Shown here: positions 1 to 7,020 of the stretch, piece by piece | Layout of the letters: every line of letters starts with the position of its first letter | Position numbering within the stretch: position 1 is the stretch's first letter | Assembly (NCBI GenBank): GCA_025925615.1 | Contig: JAICLN010000018.1 | Location: 1 to 20,692 of the forward strand | DNA from: Actinomycetospora sp. | GTDB taxonomy: Bacteria; Actinomycetota; Actinomycetes; Mycobacteriales; Pseudonocardiaceae | Direction: 5' to 3' | Length of the DNA stretch: 20,692 nucleotides | Made by a program: the position numbers and the translations under genes | Notes under the pieces: generated by a model | What the model was told of the DNA's origin: nothing | The model's database searches: none | Seen by the model: only the letters and a program-made list of their open reading frames with translations

Positions 1-28
1 CGCCGACAGCGGCCGGATCCGCAGTGGT

Positions 29-55
29 GCAACCGCGTCACGGTGACGCGGTTGC
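29..55. repeat. 27-bp perfect palindrome (13-bp arms, 1-nt centre)
   Basis: The arm gcaaccgcgtcac (29-41) is followed by a single g and its exact reverse complement (43-55). No gene can be assigned on its left because the window begins there. It could act as a strong hairpin terminator for a gene outside the window or as a protein-binding dyad. A close relative of the same palindrome lies at 13417-13443, with one base pair changed on both arms, so this is not a one-off. Confidence 0.75.
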
Positions 56-137
56 GCACTCTCGGTTCGCGGCGCGGTGGCCGAGCCGTGACCGGAGAGC
101 GCCCCGCCGGCGTGGTCAAAGGAGCCGAGCTCCCTGA

Positions 138-497
138 TCACGCGGAACCGGGAGCCGGCCCCTCACCCCGAGCACCGTCGACCTCGAGCAGCACCCGTCG
201 ATCAGTGCCGCCGCGGCGCGCCGGGTATACGCCGCGACCAAGAACGCCGTGCGCACGCTCTGCGAGGGGCTGCGCCAGGAGGCGGGACCGCACCTGCGCG
301 TCACCGAGGTCTCCCCCGGCGTCACCGACACCCCGTTCATCGACGGCACCGGCGACGTGAACGAGGACGTCCTCGCGCACTACCGGTCCATCGCGATGCC
401 GCCCGAGGCCGTGGCCCGTGCGATCGCGTACGCGCTCGAGCAGCCGGCCGGGGTCGACGTCGGGAGCATCGTCGTCCGCCCGACCGCACAGGGTTGA
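138..497 (+). pseudogene. 5'-truncated short-chain dehydrogenase/reductase remnant
   Basis: The open frame follows a stop at 135-137 and encodes the C-terminal part of a classical SDR. The catalytic YxxxK is visible as YAATK at 228-242, followed by the usual helix, the segment TEVSPGVTDTPF and the ending VDVGSIVVRPTAQG, typical of YdfG-like SDRs of about 245 residues. The Rossmann half with TGxxxGIG and the catalytic Ser are absent; upstream of about 204 the frame does not resemble an SDR. Only about 95 family residues remain, so the protein cannot bind cofactor and the gene is a remnant. A GTG at 249 could start an 82-residue product but lies after the catalytic Tyr. Bases 498-665 downstream hold no gene that I can see. 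Confidence 0.7.
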
Positions 498-665
498 GCC
501 TTGGCTACGCCGGCGACGACGCGAGGGGGCGTGCGGGGTCGCCGCGCCCGTCGGGTTCTACGGTGCCGTCGGGATCGTCCCGTGGTGACCGGATAGGTCC
601 GGTGGACGCCTGCCGTTCCCCGACGGCTCACGGCGGATTCGCCCCGCGCGGCGCACCATGGATGC

Positions 666-1091
666 ATGGGTGAGGACGCGGACCGGGTGCCGGAGCAGCG
701 GCCGGGCCTGCGGGTCGGCCACGACGAGCGGGCGGCGGCGCTGTCGGCGCTGGACACGCACTTCGAGGCGGGCCGGCTGGACGTGACCGAGTACGGCGAC
801 CGCTCGGGCCTGGCCGGGTCCGCGACCTACCGCCACGAGCTCGAGGCGCTGTTCTCCGACCTCCCCGCCCCGCACCCGGTGTTCGCCCCGGAGACCGACG
901 GCTCGGCCGTGGCCGAGCGGGCCGTCGACCACCGCCCGGTGCGCCACCGCCCGCAGGTGCTCGCGCTCCTGCCGATCCTGCTGGCGGTCGGTCTCGTGCT
1001 GCTCGTCGTCGTCGGGGGCCAGCCGGCCGGGTTCGTGCTGTTCCCGATGGTCTTCCTGCTCGCCGGACGTTTCGGCCACCGGCGGTTCTGA
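666..1091 (+). CDS. DUF1707 domain membrane protein
   Basis: A 141-residue protein. Residues about 17-65 match the actinobacterial DUF1707 pattern: RVGHDERAAALSALDTHF, then an F-x-GRLDxxEYxxR stretch and an ELxxLFSDLP end. A hydrophilic linker (about 66-95) leads to two hydrophobic segments, about 97-117 and 122-136, ending in a basic tail. DUF1707 is a small N-terminal domain, often joined to membrane segments, with no established biochemical role. The ATG at 666 is used because the DUF1707 domain follows directly; ATG 658 is in another frame. It precedes the SMP-30 gene by 62 bases on the same strand, but a hairpin in the gap argues against tight coupling. Confidence 0.8.
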   Translation: MGEDADRVPEQRPGLRVGHDERAAALSALDTHFEAGRLDVTEYGDRSGLAGSATYRHELEALFSDLPAPHPVFAPETDGSAVAERAVDHRPVRHRPQVLALLPILLAVGLVLLVVVGGQPAGFVLFPMVFLLAGRFGHRRF

Positions 1092-1108
1092 GGGCGCGGC
1101 GCTAGGGT

Positions 1109-1128
1109 GCCCCGGGCCGCACCGGGGC
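1109..1128. terminator. possible hairpin between DUF1707 and SMP-30 genes
   Basis: gccccgg (1109-1115) pairs with ccggggc (1122-1128) around a six-base loop, 17 bases after the DUF1707 stop. There is no T-tract, which is usual for high-GC actinobacteria. At this GC content such short hairpins arise easily by chance, and it also sits in the leader of the next gene. Confidence 0.3.
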
Positions 1129-1153
1129 GGCCCCGACGACGGGGAGGGCCACC

Positions 1154-2041
1154 ATGAGCCACGACGTCCGCACGGTGATCGACGGGATGTCGTTCACCGA
1201 GTGCCCACGCTGGCACGAGGAGCGCCTGTGGTTCGTGGACTTCTACATCCGCCGCGTGCACTCGGTGACCGAGGACGGCGCTGACCTGCGCATCGAGGCC
1301 GAGGTGCCCGAGCAGCCCTCCGGCCTGGGCTGGCTGCCGGACGGTCGCATGCTCGTGGTCTCCCAGCTCGACCGGCGCATCCTGCGGCGCGAGGCGGACG
1401 GCTCCCTCGTGACGCACGCCGACCTCTCGGACCTCGTGGACGCCCAGCTCAACGACATGGTCGTCGACCCGAGCGGTCGCGCGTGGGTCGGCAACTTCGG
1501 CTTCGACATCATGGCCGGCGAGCCGCTCGCCCCGACCTCGCTGTACCGGGTGGACCCCGACGGCAGCGTGCACCTCGCCGCGAGCGACCTCTGGTTCCCC
1601 AACGGCAGCGTCGTGACCCCCGACGGCGGGACCCTGCTGGTCGACGAGACCCTCGGCAACCGGGTCTCGGCGTTCGACATCGCCGACGACGGCGGGCTCG
1701 GCCGGCGCCGCACCTGGGCCTCGTTCGGCGCGCTCCCCTCCGACCTCGCCCAGGAGAAGGCGCTCGCCGAGCTGTCGGTCGGCCCCGACGGCAACGCGCT
1801 CGACGCCGAGGGCTGCCTGTGGATCGCCGACGCCCTCGGCGGGCGCGCGATCCGGGTGCGCGAGGGCGGCGAGATCCTCGACGAGGTCTCCCCCGGCACC
1901 GGCGTGTTCGCCTGCGGCCTCGGCGGCGCCGACGGGCGCACCCTCTACCTCTGCGCGGCACCCGACTTCCTCGCCCACAACCGCCGCCCGGTCCGCGAGG
2001 CCGCGATCATGGCCACGACCGTCGAGGTGCCCGCGGCCTGA
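1154..2041 (+). CDS. SMP-30/gluconolactonase/LRE family protein
   Basis: A 295-residue protein of the six-bladed beta-propeller SMP-30/gluconolactonase family. Family members hydrolyse sugar or other lactones using one divalent metal. The expected metal and active-site positions are visible: Glu16 (FTECPRW), Asn100 (QLNDMVVDPSG), Asn150 (WFPNGSVVTPDG) and Asp217 (GNALDAEGCLWIAD). There is no signal peptide, so it is probably cytoplasmic. GGGGAGGG sits just before ATG 1154. The neighbour genes give no substrate, and it lies 5 kb from the lactonase-containing operon with other genes between. It ends in a bidirectional hairpin. Family assignment is strong; the substrate is unknown and the name gluconolactonase should not be taken literally. 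Confidence 0.88.
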   Translation: MSHDVRTVIDGMSFTECPRWHEERLWFVDFYIRRVHSVTEDGADLRIEAEVPEQPSGLGWLPDGRMLVVSQLDRRILRREADGSLVTHADLSDLVDAQLNDMVVDPSGRAWVGNFGFDIMAGEPLAPTSLYRVDPDGSVHLAASDLWFPNGSVVTPDGGTLLVDETLGNRVSAFDIADDGGLGRRRTWASFGALPSDLAQEKALAELSVGPDGNALDAEGCLWIADALGGRAIRVREGGEILDEVSPGTGVFACGLGGADGRTLYLCAAPDFLAHNRRPVREAAIMATTVEVPAA

Positions 2042-2049
2042 CGCGCACG

Positions 2050-2093
2050 ACGACGCGGCCGGCCCGAAAGCTTCCGGGGACCGGCCGCGTCGT
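2050..2093. terminator. bidirectional hairpin terminator
   Basis: Arms acgacgcggccgg (2050-2062) and ccggccgcgtcgt (2081-2093) are perfect 13-bp complements. Part of the loop can also pair (cccg 2063-2066 with cggg). It lies exactly between the stop codons of two convergent genes (2041 and 2105), the position of a shared terminator. Confidence 0.75.
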
Positions 2094-2104
2094 GGCGGTG
2101 GGCC

Positions 2105-2872
2105 TCAGTCCTGGGCGTCGACCGCCGGGGCCGTCCAGAGCGCCCATCCGGTGACCAGGCCGAACACGGCCCACACCCCGAGGGTCGCCAGGAAGCCGGC
2201 GGCGCCGAGCCCCTTGCCTGCGGTGATCATCACCGCGCCCGCCACCGGGAGCACGAGCACCCACCAGGACAGCACCCGGCCGCGCGCCAGGCCCGCCGCG
2301 AGCAGCACCGGGCCGACCACGAAGCCGATCATCATCGGGACCATCCAGCCCGCCGTCAGGGCCGGCATCGCGTCGGCCCTGTTCCCGATGGCCATGGCCG
2401 CGTCCGGGCCGAGCACCGCCGACATCTGGGCGACGTACCAGTCCGAGACCACCGCTCCGGACAGGTTGGCGAAGCCGAGGAAGCCCAGCACCCCGCCGAC
2501 GATCGCCAGGACCCGGCCGCGTCGCGAGGCGAGTGCGACACCCGCGAGCAGGAGCCCGACGGCCAGGCCGAGGAACCCGTAGTGCAGGACGGTGGCCGCG
2601 ACGTCCGCGCCGGCCGGGTCGGCCCCGTACGCCACGTACATGCCGCGCGGCTCGGGCTCGCGGGACGGCGGGTCGACGATCGTGCTCACCCCGGCGAGCA
2701 CCGCGCCCAGCGGCAGCATGATCGCGGCGCCGCCCCCGGCCAGCGCGTACACCCGGCCCGGAGGTGCCTCCGCGGTGCTGGACGGCGTGGTCTCGATGAC
2801 CGACTCCGAACGCTGGTGACGGGGCCCGGCGACGGTGGCGTCGGACGAGGAGGACGGGGTGGTGACGGTCAT
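2105..2872 (-). CDS. six-span integral membrane protein of unknown function
   Basis: A 255-residue protein starting at ATG 2872, with a GGAG about 10 bases upstream. A Ser/Thr-rich N-terminal tail (about 1-42) precedes six hydrophobic segments, at about 43-66, 90-114, 119-141, 168-190, 196-215 and 219-239. Segment 2 follows a short exposed stretch and an AATVLHYGFLGLAVG sequence. I see no transporter signature, catalytic motif or metal ligands and do not recognise the family; a DUF4386-like assignment is only a guess. It is divergent from the Crp/Fnr regulator with 230 bases between the starts, so it is a possible target of that regulator. An in-frame start further upstream at 3001 is unlikely, because the added residues read like non-coding DNA. 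Confidence 0.75.
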   Translation of the reverse strand: MTVTTPSSSSDATVAGPRHQRSESVIETTPSSTAEAPPGRVYALAGGGAAIMLPLGAVLAGVSTIVDPPSREPEPRGMYVAYGADPAGADVAATVLHYGFLGLAVGLLLAGVALASRRGRVLAIVGGVLGFLGFANLSGAVVSDWYVAQMSAVLGPDAAMAIGNRADAMPALTAGWMVPMMIGFVVGPVLLAAGLARGRVLSWWVLVLPVAGAVMITAGKGLGAAGFLATLGVWAVFGLVTGWALWTAPAVDAQD

Positions 2873-2962
2873 GGGACTCACGCTCCGGGTGGTCGGTTCG
2901 GGATCGACCACGCAAGGATCGCGTCCGCCGTCGTCGGCGTCCGTCCCCGCGACGACGGTGGA

Positions 2963-2982
2963 AGTGTCACCGCCGCGACAGT
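2963..2982. promoter_or_regulatory. candidate operator of the Crp/Fnr regulator
   Basis: agtgtcaccgccgcgacagt holds TGTC and GACA half-sites eight bases apart, in the divergent region between the six-span membrane protein (start 2872) and the Crp/Fnr regulator (start 3103). It agrees at 14 of 20 positions with the dyad at 17275-17294. Crp-family sites are commonly a TGTG/CACA-type dyad of this size. The assignment rests on position and dyad symmetry only. Confidence 0.35.
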
Positions 2983-3102
2983 GGCAGTGTTTCCGCGCCA
3001 AGCCGACGCTCGAAGCAAGGGAGCACGCCGATAGGGCTGGTTCCTCGCGCTGTCGGAGCCGTCAGCGGCGCGACGGCGTGGTCGGCCGTAGGGTCCCGCG
3101 GC

Positions 3103-3759
3103 GTGGAACTGCTCGCGGGCATGTCGGCCGAGGACCGGCGCCAGGTCCTCGCGAGCGGGCGACGCCGCCGCTTCACCCCGCGGGAGGTGGTCTTCCACGA
3201 GGGCGATCCCGCGGACACGTTCCTGCTCGTCGACAAGGGCCGGATGGCCGTGCGGGCCGCGACCCCGCTCGGCGACACGGTGACCTTCGCGGTGGTGGGG
3301 CCGGGCGAGGTCGTCGGGGAGCTGGCCCTGATCGACGACGGTGCCCGGCGGAGCGCGTCGGTGATCGCGCTGGAGGCCACCGAGGCGTGGTCGTTCACCG
3401 CCGAGACCTTCCATCGGCTGCGGCGCACCAACGCCGGTGCGGACACGTTCGTCCTGCAGACCCTCGCCGCCGACGTCCGACGGCTCTCGGGGCTGCTCGT
3501 CGAGGCGCTGCACCTCCCCGTCGAGACTCGGGTCCTGCGCCGTCTGATCGACCTCGAACGGCAGTACCGCGCCGGGCCGGACCCCACCCGAATCCCGCTC
3601 ACCCAGGACGAACTGGCGTCGCTGGCGGGCGCGAGCCGGGCCACCGTCAACCGCGTGCTGCGCGCCGTCGCCGCGGACGGCCTGCTCGAGCTGCGCCGCG
3701 GCAGCATCGTCGTGCTCGACGCGGCCGGGCTCACGCACCGGGGGTCAGCAGGGTTCTAG
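3103..3759 (+). CDS. Crp/Fnr family transcriptional regulator
   Basis: A 218-residue regulator. Residues about 10-115 form the cyclic-nucleotide-binding-type beta-barrel (FTPREVVFHEGDPADTFLLV, then a GRMAVRAATPLGDTVTFAVV strand and GPGEVVGELALIDDGARRSA, the phosphate-binding-cassette position). The dimer helix follows, then a winged helix-turn-helix at about 165-208, with LTQDELASLAGASRATVNRV as the HTH core. In Crp the cassette has R-S/T-A-S; here it is RRSASV, so cyclic nucleotide binding is possible but unproven. No Fnr-type N-terminal cysteines are seen, so an oxygen-sensing iron-sulfur cluster is unlikely. The start is taken as GTG 3103; no clear ribosome-binding site is visible, so the start is uncertain. 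It is divergent from a membrane protein gene. Confidence 0.85.
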   Translation: MELLAGMSAEDRRQVLASGRRRRFTPREVVFHEGDPADTFLLVDKGRMAVRAATPLGDTVTFAVVGPGEVVGELALIDDGARRSASVIALEATEAWSFTAETFHRLRRTNAGADTFVLQTLAADVRRLSGLLVEALHLPVETRVLRRLIDLERQYRAGPDPTRIPLTQDELASLAGASRATVNRVLRAVAADGLLELRRGSIVVLDAAGLTHRGSAGF

Positions 3760-3778
3760 GTGCCTCCGGCCTGTGCCC

Positions 3779-3902
3779 GGACGAGCGCCGAGCGGACTCC
3801 CACGGCTGCGGCGGCGACCCTCACGGTCCACTCGGCGAGGGCGGTCGCCCCGAGTGGACGCCCAAGGCTCCCGCCGCGACCCTCACAGACCACTCGGCGA
3901 GG
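3779..3902. repeat. two tandem copies of a 62-bp spacer repeat
   Basis: Read on the minus strand, 3902-3841 and 3840-3779 are head-to-tail copies of one unit; by my count 47 of the first 56 positions agree. The best conserved part (3876-3902 and 3814-3840) matches at 25 of 27. Each unit starts with ccgagtgg and has a ccactcgg- or ccgctcgg-like complement near its end, so each can form a hairpin. The ccgagtgg at 3850-3857 can pair with either 3828-3835 or 3890-3897. The array fills the spacer between the convergent Crp/Fnr and Sap/GAP genes and may serve as terminator; it encodes no credible protein. Confidence 0.7.
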
Positions 3903-3908
3903 ACCGGC

Positions 3909-4577
3909 TCACGAGCCGAAGGCACCCAGCCCGGAGAGGCCCTTGAGCGTCAGGTAGACCCCGACGACGACGGCGAGGGCGATCGTCAGGTAGCGGCTGT
4001 TGCGGACGCCCCAGGCGTGCAGGCGGTCGGTGACCCGTCGGGTCCGGACGGGGTCGAACGAGGCACACAGCCAGGCGGCGACCGGCACGGCGAAGCGCAG
4101 GGCGTTGTAGACGACCACCTGGAAGATCCCGTTGGTCAGGCTCGGCTCGGTCTGCACGATCGCGACCAGCCCGGCGATGTAGAACAGGCCGGGCAGGTTG
4201 GTGACCGCGCCCGCCGTGCCCGCGAGCAGCGCCGACGGGTTACGGAGCCGCGTGCTCCACGTTCCCCCGCGCGGCTCCCGCGTCGTGACCAGGCGGGGCG
4301 ACCACCCGGCCGCCGACGCCCCGGCGTACGCGAGCGCCGCGACGCCGAGCACCAGGTCGATCACCAACCGGGTCGTCCCGGAGCCCTCGCTCGGCGCGCT
4401 CGCCTGGATGCCGGCGATCACCGCGATCCCGACGACGAGGCTGATCACCAGCCCCGAGGCGGTGTAGGCGAGGAGCAGGCGGCCCGGGCGGGGCGCGAGG
4501 AGCAGCCCGTAGATGATCGCCAGCGGTGTCGCGCGAAAAGCGCTGACGAGGCCCAGCAGCGCCGCCTCCGTGCTCAT
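3909..4577 (-). CDS. Sap/GAP family integral membrane protein
   Basis: A 222-residue protein with about six membrane segments, matching the actinobacterial GAP/Sap (sulfolipid-1-addressing protein) family. The N-terminal FRATPLAIIYGLLLAPRPGR, the basic PSALLAGTAGAVTNLPGLFYIAGL stretch in the middle and the C-terminal span after RNSRYLTIALAVVVGV follow the family layout, which resembles LysE-type exporters. In mycobacteria Sap assists transport of a surface glycolipid; whether this homologue moves lipid is unknown. ATG 4577 is chosen because GAGGAGGG stands about seven bases upstream; a longer frame starting at 4736 would add low-quality sequence overlapping the divergent gene. It is divergent from the AI-2E-type transporter. 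Confidence 0.8.
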   Translation of the reverse strand: MSTEAALLGLVSAFRATPLAIIYGLLLAPRPGRLLLAYTASGLVISLVVGIAVIAGIQASAPSEGSGTTRLVIDLVLGVAALAYAGASAAGWSPRLVTTREPRGGTWSTRLRNPSALLAGTAGAVTNLPGLFYIAGLVAIVQTEPSLTNGIFQVVVYNALRFAVPVAAWLCASFDPVRTRRVTDRLHAWGVRNSRYLTIALAVVVGVYLTLKGLSGLGAFGS

Positions 4578-4702
4578 CGCACGACCCTCCTCGGCCGGGG
4601 CCTCCTCAGGCCGTGGAAGGGCCCGCCGGCCCGGCGATAACGTACCGAGCCCGCGGACTCCGGCCGGGGCTGGTTCCGATGAGCTCTCCAGGAGGCGCTG
4701 CG

Positions 4703-5611
4703 GTGGTCGACGAGCAGACGGCGGTCCCGGCACCACGCCGTGTGGGCCTGCCCCCCGCGGTGGTCCTGCTCCTCGGGCTCGCCGCCGCGGTGATCGCCGC
4801 CGCGGGCGTGCGGGCGATGGCGTGGCTGATCGCGCCGGTGATGCTGGCCCTCGTCGTGGTGATCACGGTGCGGCCGGTCCACGGCTGGCTGCACCGGCGC
4901 GGGCTGCCCCGCTGGGCCGCGGGGATCGTGCTCGTGGTCCTGGTCTACGCGGTGGTCGTCGTCCTCGCGGGAGTCATCGTCGCCTCGATCGCCCGGCTGA
5001 TCACGGTGCTGCCGACCTACCGGGAGGAGGCGGCCGTACTGCTCGGATCGGTGTTCCAGCTGCTGCGCGAGCACGGGATCGGCGCCGTGCCGCTCTCCGA
5101 GCTCGCCGCGTCGCTCGACCTCGGGCGGCTGGTCGGGGTGCTGGGGGTGGTCCTCTCCGGGGTGGCCGGCCTGAGCGGCAACGTGGTGTTCCTGCTGTCG
5201 GTGATGCTGTTCCTGACCATCGAGTCCGGCGGATTCCGCGCGAAGCTCCACGTCCTGGCGTCGGCCCGGCCGCACACCGCGACCGCGCTCGAGCGCTTCG
5301 CGACCGGCACCCGACGATTCCTCGTCGTCACCACGGTCTTCGGGCTGCTCACCGCGGTCGTCGACACCGTCGCGCTGTTCGCCCTCGGGGTGCCCCTGGC
5401 GGTGCTGTGGGGGCTGCTCGCCTTCATCACCAACTACATCCCCTACGTCGGCTTCTTCATCGGGATCGTCCCGCCCGCGGTGCTCGCCCTGCTCGCCCTG
5501 CTCGGCACCTCGGCGTCGAAGTCGACGTCGCGCGTCTCCGGCCCCGCCGCGGCGCCCCCGGCGCCCAGCAGCCCGCCGACCGCGAGCAGCACGACGGCCG
5601 CGGCGGCGTAG
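4703..5611 (+). CDS. AI-2E family transporter, C-terminally truncated
   Basis: The AI-2E transporter (PerM/YdiK-like) family has eight spans and usually 340-400 residues. Here family sequence runs from the first spans (PPAVVLLLGLAAAVIAAAGV) through the central soluble region and FLTIESGG to the conserved NYIPYVGFFIGIVPPAVLAL at about residues 244-263. It then stops matching and continues with a Ser/Ala/Pro-rich tail of about 34 residues that is simply the antisense of the neighbouring MFS gene. The last roughly 80-100 family residues, including the usual final spans, are missing. GTG 4703 is chosen because a perfect AGGAGG lies seven bases upstream; ATG 4679 is an alternative. It is probably non-functional, or altered, after a rearrangement near 5510. 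Confidence 0.8.
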   Translation: MVDEQTAVPAPRRVGLPPAVVLLLGLAAAVIAAAGVRAMAWLIAPVMLALVVVITVRPVHGWLHRRGLPRWAAGIVLVVLVYAVVVVLAGVIVASIARLITVLPTYREEAAVLLGSVFQLLREHGIGAVPLSELAASLDLGRLVGVLGVVLSGVAGLSGNVVFLLSVMLFLTIESGGFRAKLHVLASARPHTATALERFATGTRRFLVVTTVFGLLTAVVDTVALFALGVPLAVLWGLLAFITNYIPYVGFFIGIVPPAVLALLALLGTSASKSTSRVSGPAAAPPAPSSPPTASSTTAAAA

Positions 5612-6903
5612 GGCACGATCCCCGCGAGACCTTCGACGAAGAACGCGTAGAAGGACGGGATCACCACCGACACGCTGAACCCGAGGCCGAAGCCCGAGGC
5701 CCGGACGTCGGTGCGGAACCGCTCGGTGATGTAGGGGAGCACGACGCCCCAGGGCGCGGTCACGACGATCGAGAACGCGCACACGAGCAGGATGATGATC
5801 CCGAAGGGCAATCCCTTCCCGGTCACGAGCAGCCCCAGCAGCACCGACCCGACGGTCGCGATCCCGATCCCGGCGATGACGAAGAATTTCCGCCGCCCGA
5901 TGCGCTGGCCGAGCACGCCGGACCCGATGTAGCTGCCGACCAGGCACACGTAGGAGATCAGCAGCACGATCGTGACCTGGGAGTTGGTCAGCCCGACCAG
6001 CTGGCGCAGCACCGTGGTCGGTAGGAACAGGGTCACGAGGTTCTGGGTGAGCCAGAACCCGGTCATCATCGCGAAGACCCCGAGGAACGTGCGCCCGCTC
6101 GGCCCGCGCAGCACCGCCAGCAGCGGACGCGCCGCCCCGCCCTGCGAGGTGCCCTCGCTCCGCGCCGCCTCGGCGGCCTCCCACACCTCCGACTCCGAGA
6201 CGCTGCGGACGTAGTAGAGCGCCAGGACCCCCGCGAGCACCGCCCCGAGCACGAACGGCACGCGCCAGCCCCACTCGGCGTAGGCCGACGTCGGGCCGGC
6301 CAGCGGGAAGATCGCGAAGCAGGCCATGCCCACCAGCGTGATCACGATGTAGGCCAGCGGGAACGCGGACAGGATGACCCCGCCGAGCAGCCCGCGCCGG
6401 TGCTTCGGGGAGTACTCCATCGCCAGCGGCAGCGCGCCGGTGTAGCCGCCGCCGAGGCAGATGCCGTCGAGGAAGCGCAGCACGATCAGCAGCCAGTAGG
6501 AGGCGATGCCGATCGTGGCGTAGCCGGGGACCAGGGCGATGAGCAGCGTGATGATCCCGAACCCGGTGACCGAGCTGATCGTGGCGCGGCGGCGGCCCAC
6601 GCGGTCGGCCAGCGCCCCGAACACCAGCGCGCCGACGGGACGCCCGAGCAGCGTCGTCACGAACACCAGCGAGGTGAGGATCGCCGCCAGCCCCGGATCG
6701 AGCTGCGCGGGCTGGAAGTAGACCAGCGCCGGGGTGAGGACCACCGTCGGCAGATAGATGTCGAACATGTCGACGAACTCGGCGAAGAACGCGCCGCGCG
6801 TGGCCGAACGGCGCTTCGCCGCCCGCTCCGGGCTCTCGACCGCGGCCGCCCCGGTAGGGGGCGCGGCGGTGGTCGGGGGCGCCGCGCGCTCGGGACTCGT
6901 CAT
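5443..6903 (-). CDS. MFS transporter (MHS/organic-acid symporter type)
   Basis: A 486-residue major facilitator with twelve predicted spans. Visible signatures are GALADRVGRRR after span 2, RFLDGICLGGGYTGALPLAM (the span-4 region of metabolite:H+ symporters), EYSPKHRRG, and GQRIGRRK in the second half. Members carry aromatic or other organic acids and sugars with protons. ATG 6903 has GAGGGG eight bases upstream. The last 22 residues (from EVPSRASRAS to PMKKPT) are antisense to the truncated AI-2E gene, so the native stop near ETRDVDFDA seems to have been lost. Divergent from the hydrolase-led operon across 117 bases, it is the likely uptake system for that operon's substrate and shares its candidate GntR operator. 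Confidence 0.88.
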   Translation of the reverse strand: MTSPERAAPPTTAAPPTGAAAVESPERAAKRRSATRGAFFAEFVDMFDIYLPTVVLTPALVYFQPAQLDPGLAAILTSLVFVTTLLGRPVGALVFGALADRVGRRRATISSVTGFGIITLLIALVPGYATIGIASYWLLIVLRFLDGICLGGGYTGALPLAMEYSPKHRRGLLGGVILSAFPLAYIVITLVGMACFAIFPLAGPTSAYAEWGWRVPFVLGAVLAGVLALYYVRSVSESEVWEAAEAARSEGTSQGGAARPLLAVLRGPSGRTFLGVFAMMTGFWLTQNLVTLFLPTTVLRQLVGLTNSQVTIVLLISYVCLVGSYIGSGVLGQRIGRRKFFVIAGIGIATVGSVLLGLLVTGKGLPFGIIILLVCAFSIVVTAPWGVVLPYITERFRTDVRASGFGLGFSVSVVIPSFYAFFVEGLAGIVPYAAAAVVLLAVGGLLGAGGAAAGPETRDVDFDAEVPSRASRASTAGGTIPMKKPT

Positions 6904-6923
6904 CGTGTCCACCCCTCGGGCCG

Positions 6924-6958
6924 TCTCGAGTTTTCGTCTGGCTGTCAGACAATCGAGA
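6924..6958. promoter_or_regulatory. candidate GntR/FCD operator between transporter and operon
   Basis: Two nested dyads occur here: tctcga (6924-6929) with tcgaga (6953-6958), and gtctg (6936-6940) with cagac (6946-6950). On the minus strand 6952-6942 reads TTGTCTGACAG, one base from the palindrome TTGTCTGACAA, which has the form of sites used by FCD-type GntR regulators. The stretch around 6930-6960 is also the most A/T-rich part of the spacer, fitting a promoter. The GntR gene ends the adjacent operon, so autoregulation and joint control of transporter and operon are plausible. Confidence 0.5.
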
Positions 6959-7020
6959 ACGTAAGCTCGACCACCGTCGGCGTCAACCGGCGCCCGCAGC
7001 CCGGGAGGAGACGAACGGCG

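Noticed and set aside
827..1978. 383-residue minus-strand frame over the SMP-30 gene
   Set aside because: Antisense to a well-supported gene; composition is Glu/Gly/Val/Arg shadow sequence with no domain.
2835..4640. 601-residue plus-strand open frame
   Set aside because: It overlaps the Crp/Fnr gene in another frame and the Sap/GAP gene in antisense, and has no domain pattern; a high-GC shadow.
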